DNA of 64,000 bases from Gracilimonas halophila (lineage in GTDB: Bacteria > Bacteroidota > Rhodothermia > Balneolales > Balneolaceae). Position 1 is the first letter of the stretch. Every line of letters begins with the position of its first letter. A program made the translations under genes and the position numbers. Under the pieces are notes generated by a model, which worked only from the letters and a program-made list of their open reading frames with translations, did no database searches and was not told the DNA's origin. The stretch spans positions 145,202 through 209,201 of the forward strand of contig NZ_JBHULI010000005.1 in the NCBI RefSeq assembly GCF_042684365.1. The letters are read 5' to 3'. Positions 18,315 through 26,961 of the stretch are shown one piece after another.

Positions 18315-19015
18315 CTATTCGTTGACTGTTAAATTACTAACAGTTCCGGAACCTGCTTTTTGACCGGCTGCAAAAGTTTCTATGGAAAATGCATAGGTAA
18401 CTCCTGAGACAGTCTGCCAATTACTGTTCTTTACTTGAATTTCTACTTCTGAGCCAGTTTGCTGGTTGAATTGATTAAAGGTGATCATATCCGGTAAAGC
18501 GGTTTCAGAATTCAAATAATACGTTACCGGCACGGTGAAGTTGACCTTAACCTTAGCATACTCAGTTCCATCAATGGTTTCCATACCAAGAAACTCTGCA
18601 TCCAACGAATCTTTATTCAGAGCAACATTAATATAATTCCTTTCCATTTCAGTTTTCACTTGCTGAAGTTGAGCTCCATTCATAGGAATTTCTCTCGCTC
18701 CAATTTTTTGAACTCCTTCACCATCTTCTATAATAACTTCTACTGTCCCCTGAGGAGTTTCCAAAACCGCATTTTGATCTCCGGTTACAAAATTAATGGT
18801 ACTTGTACCGCTTATGGTGACATCACCCATTGGAGAAATAATGGTTTGTTCAATATCCGTAGTTAAGGTTTCAACAGTAGTTCCGGGTTCAATAACGGCC
18901 TCAGCCATTTATTGGCTTCGTTTTTGATAAGTTTATCCGATTGAAAATTTAGCGTTGTGGCACTAACTGCAATCAGAATAATTAATAAATAAGGTATTTT
19001 TGTTTTTTTCCCCAT
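18315..19015 (-). pseudogene. Secreted LolA-like / M16-C-terminal-like protein with a frameshift after the signal peptide
   Basis: The frame 18315-18908 (197 aa, starting MAEAVIEPG) has no export signal and begins mid-domain. Directly upstream, in another frame from an ATG at 19015, is a clear signal peptide (KIPYLLIILIAVSATTLNF) followed by QSDKLIKNEANK. Adding one A in the AAA run at 18908-18910 joins it to the MAEAV frame. The body is a beta-rich domain similar in style to the outer-membrane lipoprotein-sorting-like domain attached to some M16 peptidases of this group (SPMGDVTISG, TPQGTVEVI, AQLQQVKTEMERNY, TYYLNSETALPDMITF). Function unknown. Whether the break is biological or a base-calling error cannot be told here. 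Confidence 0.7.
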
Positions 19016-19070
19016 GATGGATCTGATTTTTTAAAAACTTTTGTATTAGAGCAAGATGATATTTTTCTAC

Positions 19071-19859
19071 TTATTTCACAAACTGTGGGGAGAATTCTTT
19101 AAGTGGAAGGCCATCTTTTGAACTTATTTCTTCCGAATCTTCATTTCGGGAAAGTTCCATTACATAGTTTACAAGAGCAGGGTTGTAATATCTTCTTTGG
19201 AAGTACACCTTCTTATTTCCGGTGGTGCGGGAACAGCGATCGATCTCAAAAACTGCATCTCCGGGTTCCAGATTTAATTGATCAGCAATATATTTATCGG
19301 CTTTTACAGCGGTGAATCTATAACTTCCTGCTATAATTGGGATCTCATATTTTTCCTCAATCACATTATAAATAGTCTGCGTGGTGAGGTCTTCATCGAA
19401 CAGCAATTGTCCATACCCCGGGGGCAGCCATGTGATATCAAAGGCCACAGGTTTCCCACTGCCCAGACGAACCCGGTCAACGCGGATGAGTTTCATATCC
19501 GGACGGATATCCAGGATCTCATTTACTTCTTTGATAGGATCTACTTTTTTAAGAGAGATCAACCGGGAGCTACTTTCAAGTCCTGCCTGACGCATATCCT
19601 CCGAAAAATCCGTGAGCTTTACCAAATTGCTTTTATACGCCTTGTTGCTCACAAAAGCTCCAACTCCTTGCTTGCGATAGATCAGGCCATCATTCTCTAA
19701 ATTTTGAAGAGCATGACGAACTGTAACCCGGCTCACTTTAAAATAGTCACAAAGTCTTTGTTCAGAAGGGAGTTTGTCACCGCCTTCATAGTACCCTTCG
19801 GTGATCTCTCTTTGTAAATGCTGCTTTACCTTTTGGTGTTTTGATGCTTGCTGTTCCAT
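19071..19859 (-). CDS. GntR-family transcriptional regulator with UTRA domain
   Basis: 262 aa from the ATG at 19859. A longer open frame back to 19997 only translates a REP-like repeat (SRCHGND), so I reject that start. Residues about 8-75 are the winged HTH (GGDKLPSEQRLCDYFKVSRVTVRHALQNLENDGLIYRKQGVGAFV). About 95-230 are the UTRA ligand-binding domain, as in HutC-subfamily regulators. It is divergent from the YeeE/YedE genes and is the only regulator in the sulfur island. A TTGTTATAACA motif in the shared region, repeated before sqr, is its probable operator. Ligand unknown; a sulfur metabolite is inferred from context. Confidence 0.88.
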   Translation of the reverse strand: MEQQASKHQKVKQHLQREITEGYYEGGDKLPSEQRLCDYFKVSRVTVRHALQNLENDGLIYRKQGVGAFVSNKAYKSNLVKLTDFSEDMRQAGLESSSRLISLKKVDPIKEVNEILDIRPDMKLIRVDRVRLGSGKPVAFDITWLPPGYGQLLFDEDLTTQTIYNVIEEKYEIPIIAGSYRFTAVKADKYIADQLNLEPGDAVFEIDRCSRTTGNKKVYFQRRYYNPALVNYVMELSRNEDSEEISSKDGLPLKEFSPQFVK

Positions 19860-19898
19860 GATCTCAGGTCTATAATTGTAATGTAATGTCGGTTTGAG

Positions 19899-19995
19899 GT
19901 CATTCCCGTGACAGCGGGAATCTAATTGTGACCATAGAATCAAAAGGTGATCTTCTAGTAAACAATTAGATTTCAGGCATTCGCCGCGAAATGAC
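19899..19995. repeat. Inverted pair of REP-like sequences
   Basis: GTCATTCCCGTGACAGCGGG...AATCTAATTGT (19899-19929) faces ACAATTAGATTTC...GCCGCGAAATGAC (19962-19995). The outer GTCATT/AATGAC and the inner CTAATTGT/ACAATTAG arms are inverted copies, so the whole can fold into a long stem, as paired REP or MITE-like elements do. Related copy at 14120-14146. Confidence 0.65.
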
Positions 19996-20069
19996 ATTAC
20001 TAAGATTAGAGATTGTCTCGATCTTATGAATCTGCTCTAAAACTCACCATTTATTCGACATTCAATATA

Positions 20070-20092
20070 CTTGTTATAACATGTTGTTACAA
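20070..20092. promoter_or_regulatory. Candidate GntR operator between regulator and transporter genes
   Basis: CTTGTTATAACATG (20070-20083) contains the perfect palindrome TGTTATAACA, immediately followed by TTGTTACAA (20084-20092), a further half-site. It matches CTTGTTGTAACAAG at 26886-26899 in 12 of 14 positions. HutC-type GntR proteins typically bind short A/T-centred dyads in their own promoter region, so position and symmetry support the call. Confidence 0.6.
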
Positions 20093-20163
20093 TCTCGAAA
20101 ACACCGGTATTATTGTATCGAAGAAAAAATTAAACAACTCATGAACAAACAAATCATAAACTG

Positions 20164-20721
20164 ATGGATATACTCTCACAACCAATGCCTTGGTATATAG
20201 CAGGCCCAATTATAGGGCTTACTGTTCCGATCCTTCTCATTATGGGAGGCAAAATGTTCGGTGTATCAGCAAACTTACGCCATGCCTGTGCAGCCTGTAA
20301 TTTCGGGAATGTAGAATTTTTCAATTACGACTGGAAGGAAGCCGGTTGGTGGAATATCACTTTTTTAGTTGGATCTATTCTCGGTGGCTTTTTAGGTGGA
20401 TATGTTTTCGCCAACCCCGAGCCGATCGCTCTTGCTGAATCAACTATTACAGAACTTCAGGCCCTTGGAATTCAGGACTTTAATGGATTGGTTCCGGCCG
20501 ACCTGATTTCCTGGGAAGCTTTAGGTACACCAACTGGACTCATAGTATTGGTATTAGGTGGATTTTTGGTAGGCTTTGGAGCTCGATATGCAGGAGGATG
20601 TACATCCGGTCACGCCATTTCAGGAATGTCTGATCTACAGCTTGCGTCACTGATGGCAGTAGTAGGCTTCTTTATCGGTGGCTTGCTGATGACGTATCTA
20701 ATTTACCCAATCATCCTATAA
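20164..20721 (+). CDS. YeeE/YedE family transporter, N-half type (thiosulfate/sulfur uptake)
   Basis: 185 aa, about five hydrophobic segments. Conserved cysteines sit in ACAACNFGN (C42, C45) and in the hallmark GGCTSGHAISG (C145), which in the E. coli thiosulfate transporter YeeE/TsuA line the substrate path. This is a half-size protein; the following gene supplies the second half, so the two probably form one transporter. First gene of the + strand sulfur operon, facing the GntR gene. Confidence 0.88.
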   Translation: MDILSQPMPWYIAGPIIGLTVPILLIMGGKMFGVSANLRHACAACNFGNVEFFNYDWKEAGWWNITFLVGSILGGFLGGYVFANPEPIALAESTITELQALGIQDFNGLVPADLISWEALGTPTGLIVLVLGGFLVGFGARYAGGCTSGHAISGMSDLQLASLMAVVGFFIGGLLMTYLIYPIIL

Positions 20722-20738
20722 TTCATAAAAGCAGAACA

Positions 20739-21164
20739 ATGAAATTTTTAGAATATCTCAAATACTTATTGATCGGAACAGCTTTTGGTTTCATTCTTGT
20801 GAAATCCGAAGTGGTATCTTGGTTTCGAATTCAGGAAATGTTTCGATTCGACTCATTCCACATGTACGGGATTATAGGCCTTGCCATAGTGGTAGGGATC
20901 ATATCCATACAGATCATCAAAAGAAAAAACATAAAAGACTCGAAAGGAAATCCAATTACCATCCCACCGAAAGATGCAACGCAATGGAAGCGATACATTA
21001 TTGGCGGAAGCATATTCGGACTTGGATGGGCGCTGTTAGGTGCATGCCCAGGCCCCATGTTTGCCCTGCTTGGCAGTGGACTCACGGTAATGATAATTCC
21101 AATTTTGTCAGCAATTGCAGGAACTTACGTCTATGGTATGCTTAGAGATACTTTACCTCATTAA
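20739..21164 (+). CDS. YeeE/YedE (DUF6691-like) transporter, C-half type
   Basis: 141 aa with four hydrophobic segments. The conserved ALLGACPGPMFALLGSG carries the single pore cysteine of the second half of YeeE/YedE transporters. It starts 17 bp after the first half. The pair-plus-MBL-rhodanese order is a familiar arrangement in sulfide- and thiosulfate-handling operons. A hairpin (21171-21201) separates it from the next gene. Confidence 0.87.
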   Translation: MKFLEYLKYLLIGTAFGFILVKSEVVSWFRIQEMFRFDSFHMYGIIGLAIVVGIISIQIIKRKNIKDSKGNPITIPPKDATQWKRYIIGGSIFGLGWALLGACPGPMFALLGSGLTVMIIPILSAIAGTYVYGMLRDTLPH

Positions 21165-21170
21165 TGAAGA

Positions 21171-21201
21171 AGAATTCAGAAGACAGAAGAAACTGAATTC
21201 T
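21171..21201 (+). promoter_or_regulatory. Intercistronic hairpin between transporter and MBL-rhodanese genes
   Basis: AGAATTCAG (21171-21179) pairs with CTGAATTCT (21193-21201). No T run follows, so it is more likely an mRNA-stabilising or processing hairpin than a terminator. Confidence 0.45.
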
Positions 21202-21244
21202 GAGTTCCAAGAATATTAAAACAACACAACACAGGAGAAACACT

Positions 21245-22666
21245 ATGTATTTCAAACAATTCTTTGACGAACGACTAGCACAATACGCTTACATGATCGG
21301 TTGTCAGGCAAATGGCACAGCCATTGTGATAGACCCTATGCGCGACATCGATCAGTATATTGAACACGCAGCCAGCCAAAACTTAAATATTGTTGGCGCC
21401 GCTGATACCCATATCCATGCCGACTATATTTCCGGTCTTAGAGAATTTGCCGAGCGAGGAGTGAAAGTATACGCTTCAGACGAAGGTGATAAAGACTGGA
21501 AGTACGAATGGCTGATCAACAGTGATTACGACTTTGAATTACTTAACGACGGTGATGAATTCAGTATTGGGAATATTACTATTAGAGCGTGGCATACACC
21601 CGGCCACACACCGGAGCATTTGAGCTATTTCATAACAGACGGTGCTGCAGCGGATCAACCCATCGGTATAGCAACCGGAGATTTCATTTTTGTGGGCGAT
21701 GTGGGCCGCCCCGACTTACTTGAATCTGCAGCAGGACAAGCCAATGTTATGGAGCCTTCCGCCCGAACACTTTATAAGTCGGTTGAAGACTTTAAGAACG
21801 TACCTGAATTCATGCAAATCTGGCCGGGACACGGAGCCGGAAGTGCATGCGGGAAAGCTTTAGGTGCCGTTCCTGAAACTACGGTTGGTTATGAGCTTCG
21901 ATACAACAACTCAATCAAATCAGCGACGTCAGAAGATGATTTCGTGAAGTTTATTCTGGAAGGCCAGCCAGAGCCGCCATTGTATTTTGCCCGCATGAAG
22001 CGCGATAACAAGATCGGCCCTAAAATTCTTAAAGGACTTCCACAGCCAAAACATCTCAACCTGAACGAGTTGAAAAAGCTGGCCGGAAACACCGATGTAG
22101 CATTGCTTGATACCCGTGAGCGAGATGAGTTTTCTGAAGGACACATACCCGGATCACTATTATCTCCACTAAACAAGCAGTTCAATACGGTAGCCGGTTC
22201 TTACATAACTGAAGATGAAGATATCTACCTGATCGTAGAGGAGCATAGAGTCAGTGAAGCAGTTCGCGATCTGTATCGTATTGGCCTGGATAACATAGTT
22301 GGATTTGTAACTCCAACCGATCTCGACCATTATAAGGAGCAAGACGGGGAGTTGGAAACCATCACCGTTCAGAAATTCGATGTAATCGATCAGTATGTAG
22401 GCAATGATGATTACCAGATCTTTGACGTCCGAAAAGCTTCTGAATACCAGGAAGAAGGCAATGTGGAAGGAGCACAAAACATCGCCCACACCCAATTGCT
22501 GCCAAGAATCGAAGAAGTACCAAGCGAGCGCAAGATCGTAGTCCATTGCCAGGCCGGTGGTCGCTCTGCCGTAGCCGCAGCTTTATTGCAACGCAACGGA
22601 TACGATGTGGTTCTCATTGATGACGAATGGTTAAACTACAAATCTAAAGCAACAGCTACTGCTTAA
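21245..22666 (+). CDS. CstB-like persulfide dioxygenase / rhodanese fusion (copy 1)
   Basis: 473 aa in three parts. An MBL domain of the ETHE1 persulfide-dioxygenase type (about 1-250) has metal ligands in DTHIHADYISG (H56, H58, D60), HTPGHTPEH and GDVGRPD. A degenerate rhodanese (about 270-355) has EEHR where the CxxGxR loop should be. A C-terminal rhodanese (about 370-465) has an intact loop, C435 in HCQAGGRS. This MBL/pseudo-rhodanese/rhodanese order is that of CstB, which oxidises persulfides to thiosulfate and sulfite. A paralogue lies at 28949. Confidence 0.9.
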   Translation: MYFKQFFDERLAQYAYMIGCQANGTAIVIDPMRDIDQYIEHAASQNLNIVGAADTHIHADYISGLREFAERGVKVYASDEGDKDWKYEWLINSDYDFELLNDGDEFSIGNITIRAWHTPGHTPEHLSYFITDGAAADQPIGIATGDFIFVGDVGRPDLLESAAGQANVMEPSARTLYKSVEDFKNVPEFMQIWPGHGAGSACGKALGAVPETTVGYELRYNNSIKSATSEDDFVKFILEGQPEPPLYFARMKRDNKIGPKILKGLPQPKHLNLNELKKLAGNTDVALLDTRERDEFSEGHIPGSLLSPLNKQFNTVAGSYITEDEDIYLIVEEHRVSEAVRDLYRIGLDNIVGFVTPTDLDHYKEQDGELETITVQKFDVIDQYVGNDDYQIFDVRKASEYQEEGNVEGAQNIAHTQLLPRIEEVPSERKIVVHCQAGGRSAVAAALLQRNGYDVVLIDDEWLNYKSKATATA

Positions 22667-22682
22667 TTGTTGACCTAAGGTA

Positions 22683-22719
22683 CAGGGGTGATATATACAA
22701 AATCACCTCTGCTTTTTTT
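22683..22719 (+). terminator. Terminator after the first MBL-rhodanese gene
   Basis: CAGGGGTGAT (22683-22692) pairs with ATCACCTCTG (22702-22711), one G-U pair, followed by CTTTTTTT. It ends the transporter/dioxygenase operon. Confidence 0.85.
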
Positions 22720-22872
22720 GGGACTATGACCCAAGGTATCTAAAATATTTTGTACCCCGAAAAACCAACGCGCGGGAAGGTGAAATGTCCGGCGGGTTTT
22801 AAAAACGAAAACATTGACATCTGAATTGGTGGTTGAACAGGCCTTATTGCCCTGAAAGAAAACACCCCTCAC

Positions 22873-23040
22873 AATTCAAAAAGGAACAGCTTTTTGAATT
22901 GATCTCCCCTCAAGGGGAGACTATCCGTAGTAGTTAAATACTCTTAGCTTAATTGATTTAGGGTAATTGATACTATCACGAATAGTCCTCCCTTGAGGGA
23001 GGTGCCGGACTGAACGAATGTGAAGTCTGGCGGAGGGTGC
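22873..23040. repeat. Intergenic inverted-repeat element (MITE/REP-like)
   Basis: The rest of the 426-bp gap before SulP has no gene but clear structure. There is AATTCAAAAAG...CTTTTTGAATT (22873-22900). Next, CTCCCCT-ca-AGGGGAG (22904-22919) and CCTCCCT-tg-AGGGAGG (22987-23002) are themselves arranged as inverted arms: GGGGAGACTATCCGTAGTAG faces the complement of CACGAATAGTCCTCCC. A tail CGGACTGAACGAATG...GGCGGAGGGTG follows. It resembles short non-coding intergenic elements common in Bacteroidota-type genomes. Confidence 0.6.
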
Positions 23041-23092
23041 TTGTAGCCAAAGCCAACATTGCTTTCCCAACCCCATTCCAAAAATTAAAACC

Positions 23093-24820
23093 ATGAAATC
23101 CAAATCATCTATTACCAAATACATTCCTATCCTGAGTTGGATAAAATCCTATTCCGGTGATAACGCTAAAGGAGATCTGAACGCCGGTATTACGGTGGGG
23201 ATCATGCTTATTCCACAGGGAATGGCATACGCAATGCTGGCGGGTTTACCACCCATTTACGGACTCTATGCTTCCATCGTGCCACTTATTTTGTATGCTA
23301 TCTTTGGAACATCGAGGCAGTTAGCTGTAGGGCCGGTTGCGATGGTCTCCTTGCTGGTTTTAGCAGGAGTTGGAGAAGTAGCAGAAGTAGGAAGCGATCG
23401 ATTTATTCAATTAGCTATCATGACAGCCATGGGTGTCGGATTGTTCCAATTCTTCATGGGGATATTTCGAATGGGGTTTTTAGTGAATTTCTTGTCACAC
23501 CCTGTGCTGAGTGGGTTTACTTCAGCAGCAGCTTTGATCATCGGTGGAAGTCAGGTTAAAAGCATTTTGGGGATCGATATCCCCCGCACCAATTATGTAC
23601 ATGAGATCGTAATGAATACGATACAGAAAGCCAGTGAGATCGATCCATTTACAGCGTTAATAGGCTTTGGGTCCATAGCTACCATTATTTTGCTGAGAAA
23701 ATGGAAAAAGACCTTCCCATCTGCGCTTGTGGTGGTAGGATTAGGAGCATTAGTGACCTATTTATTCAGTCTGCACGAATCGGGAGTGGCAATTGTAGGT
23801 AAGGTGCCGGAAGGGCTGCCAAGCTTCAAACTTACTGAATTCAGCTGGTCAGATTTCGAATTGATCTTTCCAACCATCTTGGTGATCTCGCTGGTGGGGT
23901 ATATGGAATCTATTGCCGTAGCCAAAGCCATCGCGAACAAAAGAGGATATAAAGTAGATCCCAATCAGGAATTGATCGGTTTGGGTATGGCGAATATTGG
24001 TGGAGCATTATTCCAGAGTTATCCAACCACCGGTGGGTTTTCAAGAACGGCCGTGAATGATCAGGCCGGGGCAAGCACAGGAATGGCTTCTATCATCAGT
24101 GCAGTGATCATTGCGCTGACCGTGCTTTTCTTGACCCCATTGTTTTACTATCTGCCCAAAGCAGTATTGGGAGCCATTATTATCGTGGCAGTAGCCGGAT
24201 TATTTGATTCGCATGAAATGAAGGTTCTTTGGAAAACCGACAAAAAAGACCTCGCGATGCTGATTGCCACATTCATAGCTACGCTTGCTTTAGGTATTGA
24301 AGAAGGCATTGCGATCGGTGTATTATTATCCTTGGTGATGGTGATCTATAACAGCACTAAACCACATAGTACTGAATTAGGCCGGTTAGGAGAGACGAAA
24401 AACTTCAGAAACATCAATCGTTACAAAGAAGCAATAACGGAAGAAGAGATCCTAATATACCGATTTGATTCCGAATTATACTTCGCCAACGTAGAGCATT
24501 TTAGATCTACCATGGATACTTTGATCAGTCAGAAAGGTGATAACTTGAAGCTGGTAGTTCTGGATTCCTCGGCAATCAATAGCGTGGACTCCACCGGAGT
24601 GCATGCCCTTGAGGAACTCATCAAAGATCTTGGAGAAAAAGACGTTGAGTTATATTTCGCGGGAGCAATAGGTCCGGTAAGAGATAAGTTAAAGATCGCA
24701 GGTATCACCGATGGATTGAGCATCACCAATTTCTATTTCGATGTGTCGAGTGCCATCGAAGCTTACAAATCGGAAGAAAAACCAGAACGGGAATTCTCAC
24801 CGCTTCAAACGAATGTTTAA
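23093..24820 (+). CDS. SulP family anion (sulfate) permease with STAS domain
   Basis: 575 aa, 10-12 hydrophobic segments over residues about 25-430. The SulP signature is near the N-terminus (GIMLIPQGMAYAMLAGLPPIYGLYASIVP). A cytoplasmic STAS domain follows (about 450-555; LVVLDSSAINSVDSTGVHALEEL). SulP proteins carry sulfate, bicarbonate or other anions; here, inside a sulfide/thiosulfate island, sulfate or sulfite is the natural guess, not shown. Next gene (MFS) follows after 18 bp. Confidence 0.92.
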   Translation: MKSKSSITKYIPILSWIKSYSGDNAKGDLNAGITVGIMLIPQGMAYAMLAGLPPIYGLYASIVPLILYAIFGTSRQLAVGPVAMVSLLVLAGVGEVAEVGSDRFIQLAIMTAMGVGLFQFFMGIFRMGFLVNFLSHPVLSGFTSAAALIIGGSQVKSILGIDIPRTNYVHEIVMNTIQKASEIDPFTALIGFGSIATIILLRKWKKTFPSALVVVGLGALVTYLFSLHESGVAIVGKVPEGLPSFKLTEFSWSDFELIFPTILVISLVGYMESIAVAKAIANKRGYKVDPNQELIGLGMANIGGALFQSYPTTGGFSRTAVNDQAGASTGMASIISAVIIALTVLFLTPLFYYLPKAVLGAIIIVAVAGLFDSHEMKVLWKTDKKDLAMLIATFIATLALGIEEGIAIGVLLSLVMVIYNSTKPHSTELGRLGETKNFRNINRYKEAITEEEILIYRFDSELYFANVEHFRSTMDTLISQKGDNLKLVVLDSSAINSVDSTGVHALEELIKDLGEKDVELYFAGAIGPVRDKLKIAGITDGLSITNFYFDVSSAIEAYKSEEKPEREFSPLQTNV

Positions 24821-24838
24821 AAACATTAACCAATCTCA

Positions 24839-26065
24839 ATGAAACCACTCGGTCTTAAAAATAACTGGAAGCAATTTTCGCTACTTGTTCTCATCAATGC
24901 CTTTATAGGCGGGATGGTGGGATTAGAACGAACCATCCTTCCGGAGGTCGCTGAGAGTGAATTTGGAATTGCGGCACGCTCGGCCATCTTCTCATTTATT
25001 ATTGTGTTTGGGATCACCAAAGCAGCCTCTAACTATTTTGCAGGTCGTTTTGCCCAGCAATACGGTCGTAAGAAGATGCTGATCGTTGGCTGGCTGTTTG
25101 GCCTACCGGTTCCTTTTATTTTGATGATGGCGGATAGCTGGAACTGGGTGATTTTTGCAAACATGTTGCTGGGGATCAATCAGGGACTTGCCTGGTCCTC
25201 TAATGTGATCATGAAAATTGATCTGGCCGGTAAGAAAGATCGTGGTTTGGCTATGGGGCTGAATGAATTTGCCGGATACCTGGCCGTAGCCGTTGTAGCA
25301 TTTTTGACCGGATGGATTGCCTCTGAGTTCGGGTTACGTCCCTATCCGTTTTATCTCGGAATCGGAATTGTAGCCATAGGCTTACTGCTATCGGTCTTTT
25401 TTGTGATTGACACCGCTCCCTGGGTTGAGGCCGAAGCCGATGAAGGCGGAAATGAAAAACGGAGTAAAGAAAATCTGTTCTGGAAAGTCTCTTTTGGGGA
25501 TAGAAACCTGTTCGCGGTTTCTCAATCCGGAATGGCAACGAATTTGAAAGACGGTATGGCGTGGGGGATTTTTCCGTTGTACCTCACAGCAGCCGGACTT
25601 GATCTATATCAGGTGGGAATTGTAGCCGGAATTTATCCTGCCTTTTGGGGAATTCTGCAGGTGGTAACCGGAAAAGTCTCGGATTTCACCGGACGAAAAC
25701 GAATGCTGTTTTGGGGATTGCTCGTTCAGGCCGGAAGTCTGCTGGTTTTCCCTTTACTGAGTGCGTTCTATGAATTTGTAATTGCGGCTTCTTTTCTGGG
25801 AATAGGAACGGCGATGGTCTACCCGACTTTTTTGGCCTCTGTGGCCGATCTGGTTCACCCTGAAGACCGGGCCGAAAGTATCGGGGTTTTTAGATTGTGG
25901 CGGGATGGCGGATATGCAATAGGAGCCCTGTTAGCCGGATTATTGGCCGACTTGTTCGATCTTGGCTTTGCCATCACCATTACAGGAATGATTGTAACGG
26001 TTTCAGCGATTACCTTGTTCATCAGTATGAATAAACTTAAAGAACCGGTTCACCAAACAAATTAA
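24839..26065 (+). CDS. MFS transporter
   Basis: 408 aa, about 12 membrane segments, with the MFS loop 2-3 motif GRFAQQYGRKKMLIVGW and its pseudo-repeat GKVSDFTGRKRMLFWG. Substrate not determinable. It sits between SulP and a rhodanese gene with gaps of 18 and 4 bp, so it is operonic with them. A role in exporting or importing a sulfur-containing anion is possible but unproven. Confidence 0.88.
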   Translation: MKPLGLKNNWKQFSLLVLINAFIGGMVGLERTILPEVAESEFGIAARSAIFSFIIVFGITKAASNYFAGRFAQQYGRKKMLIVGWLFGLPVPFILMMADSWNWVIFANMLLGINQGLAWSSNVIMKIDLAGKKDRGLAMGLNEFAGYLAVAVVAFLTGWIASEFGLRPYPFYLGIGIVAIGLLLSVFFVIDTAPWVEAEADEGGNEKRSKENLFWKVSFGDRNLFAVSQSGMATNLKDGMAWGIFPLYLTAAGLDLYQVGIVAGIYPAFWGILQVVTGKVSDFTGRKRMLFWGLLVQAGSLLVFPLLSAFYEFVIAASFLGIGTAMVYPTFLASVADLVHPEDRAESIGVFRLWRDGGYAIGALLAGLLADLFDLGFAITITGMIVTVSAITLFISMNKLKEPVHQTN

Positions 26066-26069
26066 CACC

Positions 26070-26480
26070 ATGTGGAAAACGATTGTAATAACAGCGACAC
26101 TTTTAATTTTAGGAATCATCATGTTTAATATTTTCAACAAAACAAATACCGAAAAAGAAACAACTATGAGCATCGATATTAGCACTGAAGAATTCAAAGA
26201 AAAAAGAGCTGAGACGGAAGGGATAGTCATCGATGTACGAACTAAGGATGAGTACGATGAAGGTCACCTTGCTGAAACAGATCACCAATTTGATCTCATG
26301 AATGGAGAATTTCAGTCTCAGTTGGAAAGCCTCAGTAAAGAGGAGACCTATTATCTCTACTGCCGGAGTGGAAACCGAAGCGGACAAGCAGCCCGAATCA
26401 TGAAAAACGCCGGGTTCGAAAACGTATACAATGTTGGTGGATTTGAGGATTTGGCCAGAGCCGGATTTGAGACGGAGTAA
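26070..26480 (+). CDS. Membrane-anchored single-domain rhodanese
   Basis: 136 aa. An N-terminal hydrophobic segment (residues 4-20) is followed by one rhodanese domain (about 35-134) with the active loop YLYCRSGNRSGQA (C98). The anchor suggests the domain faces the periplasm. An internal ATG (residue 33) would give a cytoplasmic form, but the start 4 bp after the MFS stop favours the anchored one. Rhodaneses move sulfane sulfur between thiols. Confidence 0.88.
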   Translation: MWKTIVITATLLILGIIMFNIFNKTNTEKETTMSIDISTEEFKEKRAETEGIVIDVRTKDEYDEGHLAETDHQFDLMNGEFQSQLESLSKEETYYLYCRSGNRSGQAARIMKNAGFENVYNVGGFEDLARAGFETE

Positions 26481-26574
26481 CAATCAGATTCTGGTTCAGG
26501 CTACCCTCAGGAGGGATACAGGTTCTTACCTAAAAAGAATTTGATTCCAGTAAGAAATTCTAAATCAACTAAAA

Positions 26575-26600
26575 CCTATCTCTCTTTGGAGAGAGATAGG
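26575..26600. repeat. Perfect 11-bp inverted repeat
   Basis: CCTATCTCTCT, loop TTGG, AGAGAGATAGG. There is no T run on the + strand. It lies between the rhodanese and the 61-aa gene and could be an attenuating or stabilising hairpin, or another copy type of the intergenic hairpins seen in this window. Confidence 0.6.
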
Positions 26601-26647
26601 ATTTGGCTGCAAAAAGAAACCAACACTTTTAAATAGATCCCAAACCC

Positions 26648-26833
26648 ATGAACACCAATATCCCCGAAAAAGAATATAAAGCCATCTTGGAAATGATTGG
26701 AAGTGAAGAAAGCGTCGTTGGAATTGACGCCCGGAAAACTCACATCATGATCATTCACATGCTTCAAAAAATGCAAGACAGCATCGAGAAAATGGATTCA
26801 AGATTGAAGGAGCTGGAACAGAAAGTTCAATAA
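26648..26833 (+). CDS. Small coiled-coil protein, hypothetical
   Basis: 61 aa. The C-terminal half (HMLQKMQDSIEKMDSRLKELEQKVQ) has a heptad pattern of a short coiled coil. No signal or membrane segment, no cysteine. It lies in the sulfur island, between rhodanese and sqr, on the same strand. I do not recognise it. The ATG has clean spacing and composition and nothing competes in this gap. Confidence 0.6.
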   Translation: MNTNIPEKEYKAILEMIGSEESVVGIDARKTHIMIIHMLQKMQDSIEKMDSRLKELEQKVQ

Positions 26834-26885
26834 ATCTTCACGAAAGTTCTTTAATATCTGCTATTAAATTACTGAAACAAATTGT

Positions 26886-26899
26886 CTTGTTGTAACAAG
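26886..26899. promoter_or_regulatory. Candidate GntR operator upstream of sqr
   Basis: CTTGTTGTAACAAG: arms CTTGTT/AACAAG are perfect reverse complements around GT. It lies 63 bp upstream of the sqr ATG and is a near copy of the element at 20070-20083 beside the GntR gene. Confidence 0.6.
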
Positions 26900-26961
26900 T
26901 GGGAAAACGGGTCGGAAATGAATTTACTTTCGGTAACTAATTAAATCAAAGAGGTATTGTG

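Noticed and set aside
19860..19997. N-terminal extension of the GntR regulator to 19997
   Set aside because: The extension translates a REP-like repeat (SRCHGND) and the family N-terminus begins near the ATG at 19859.
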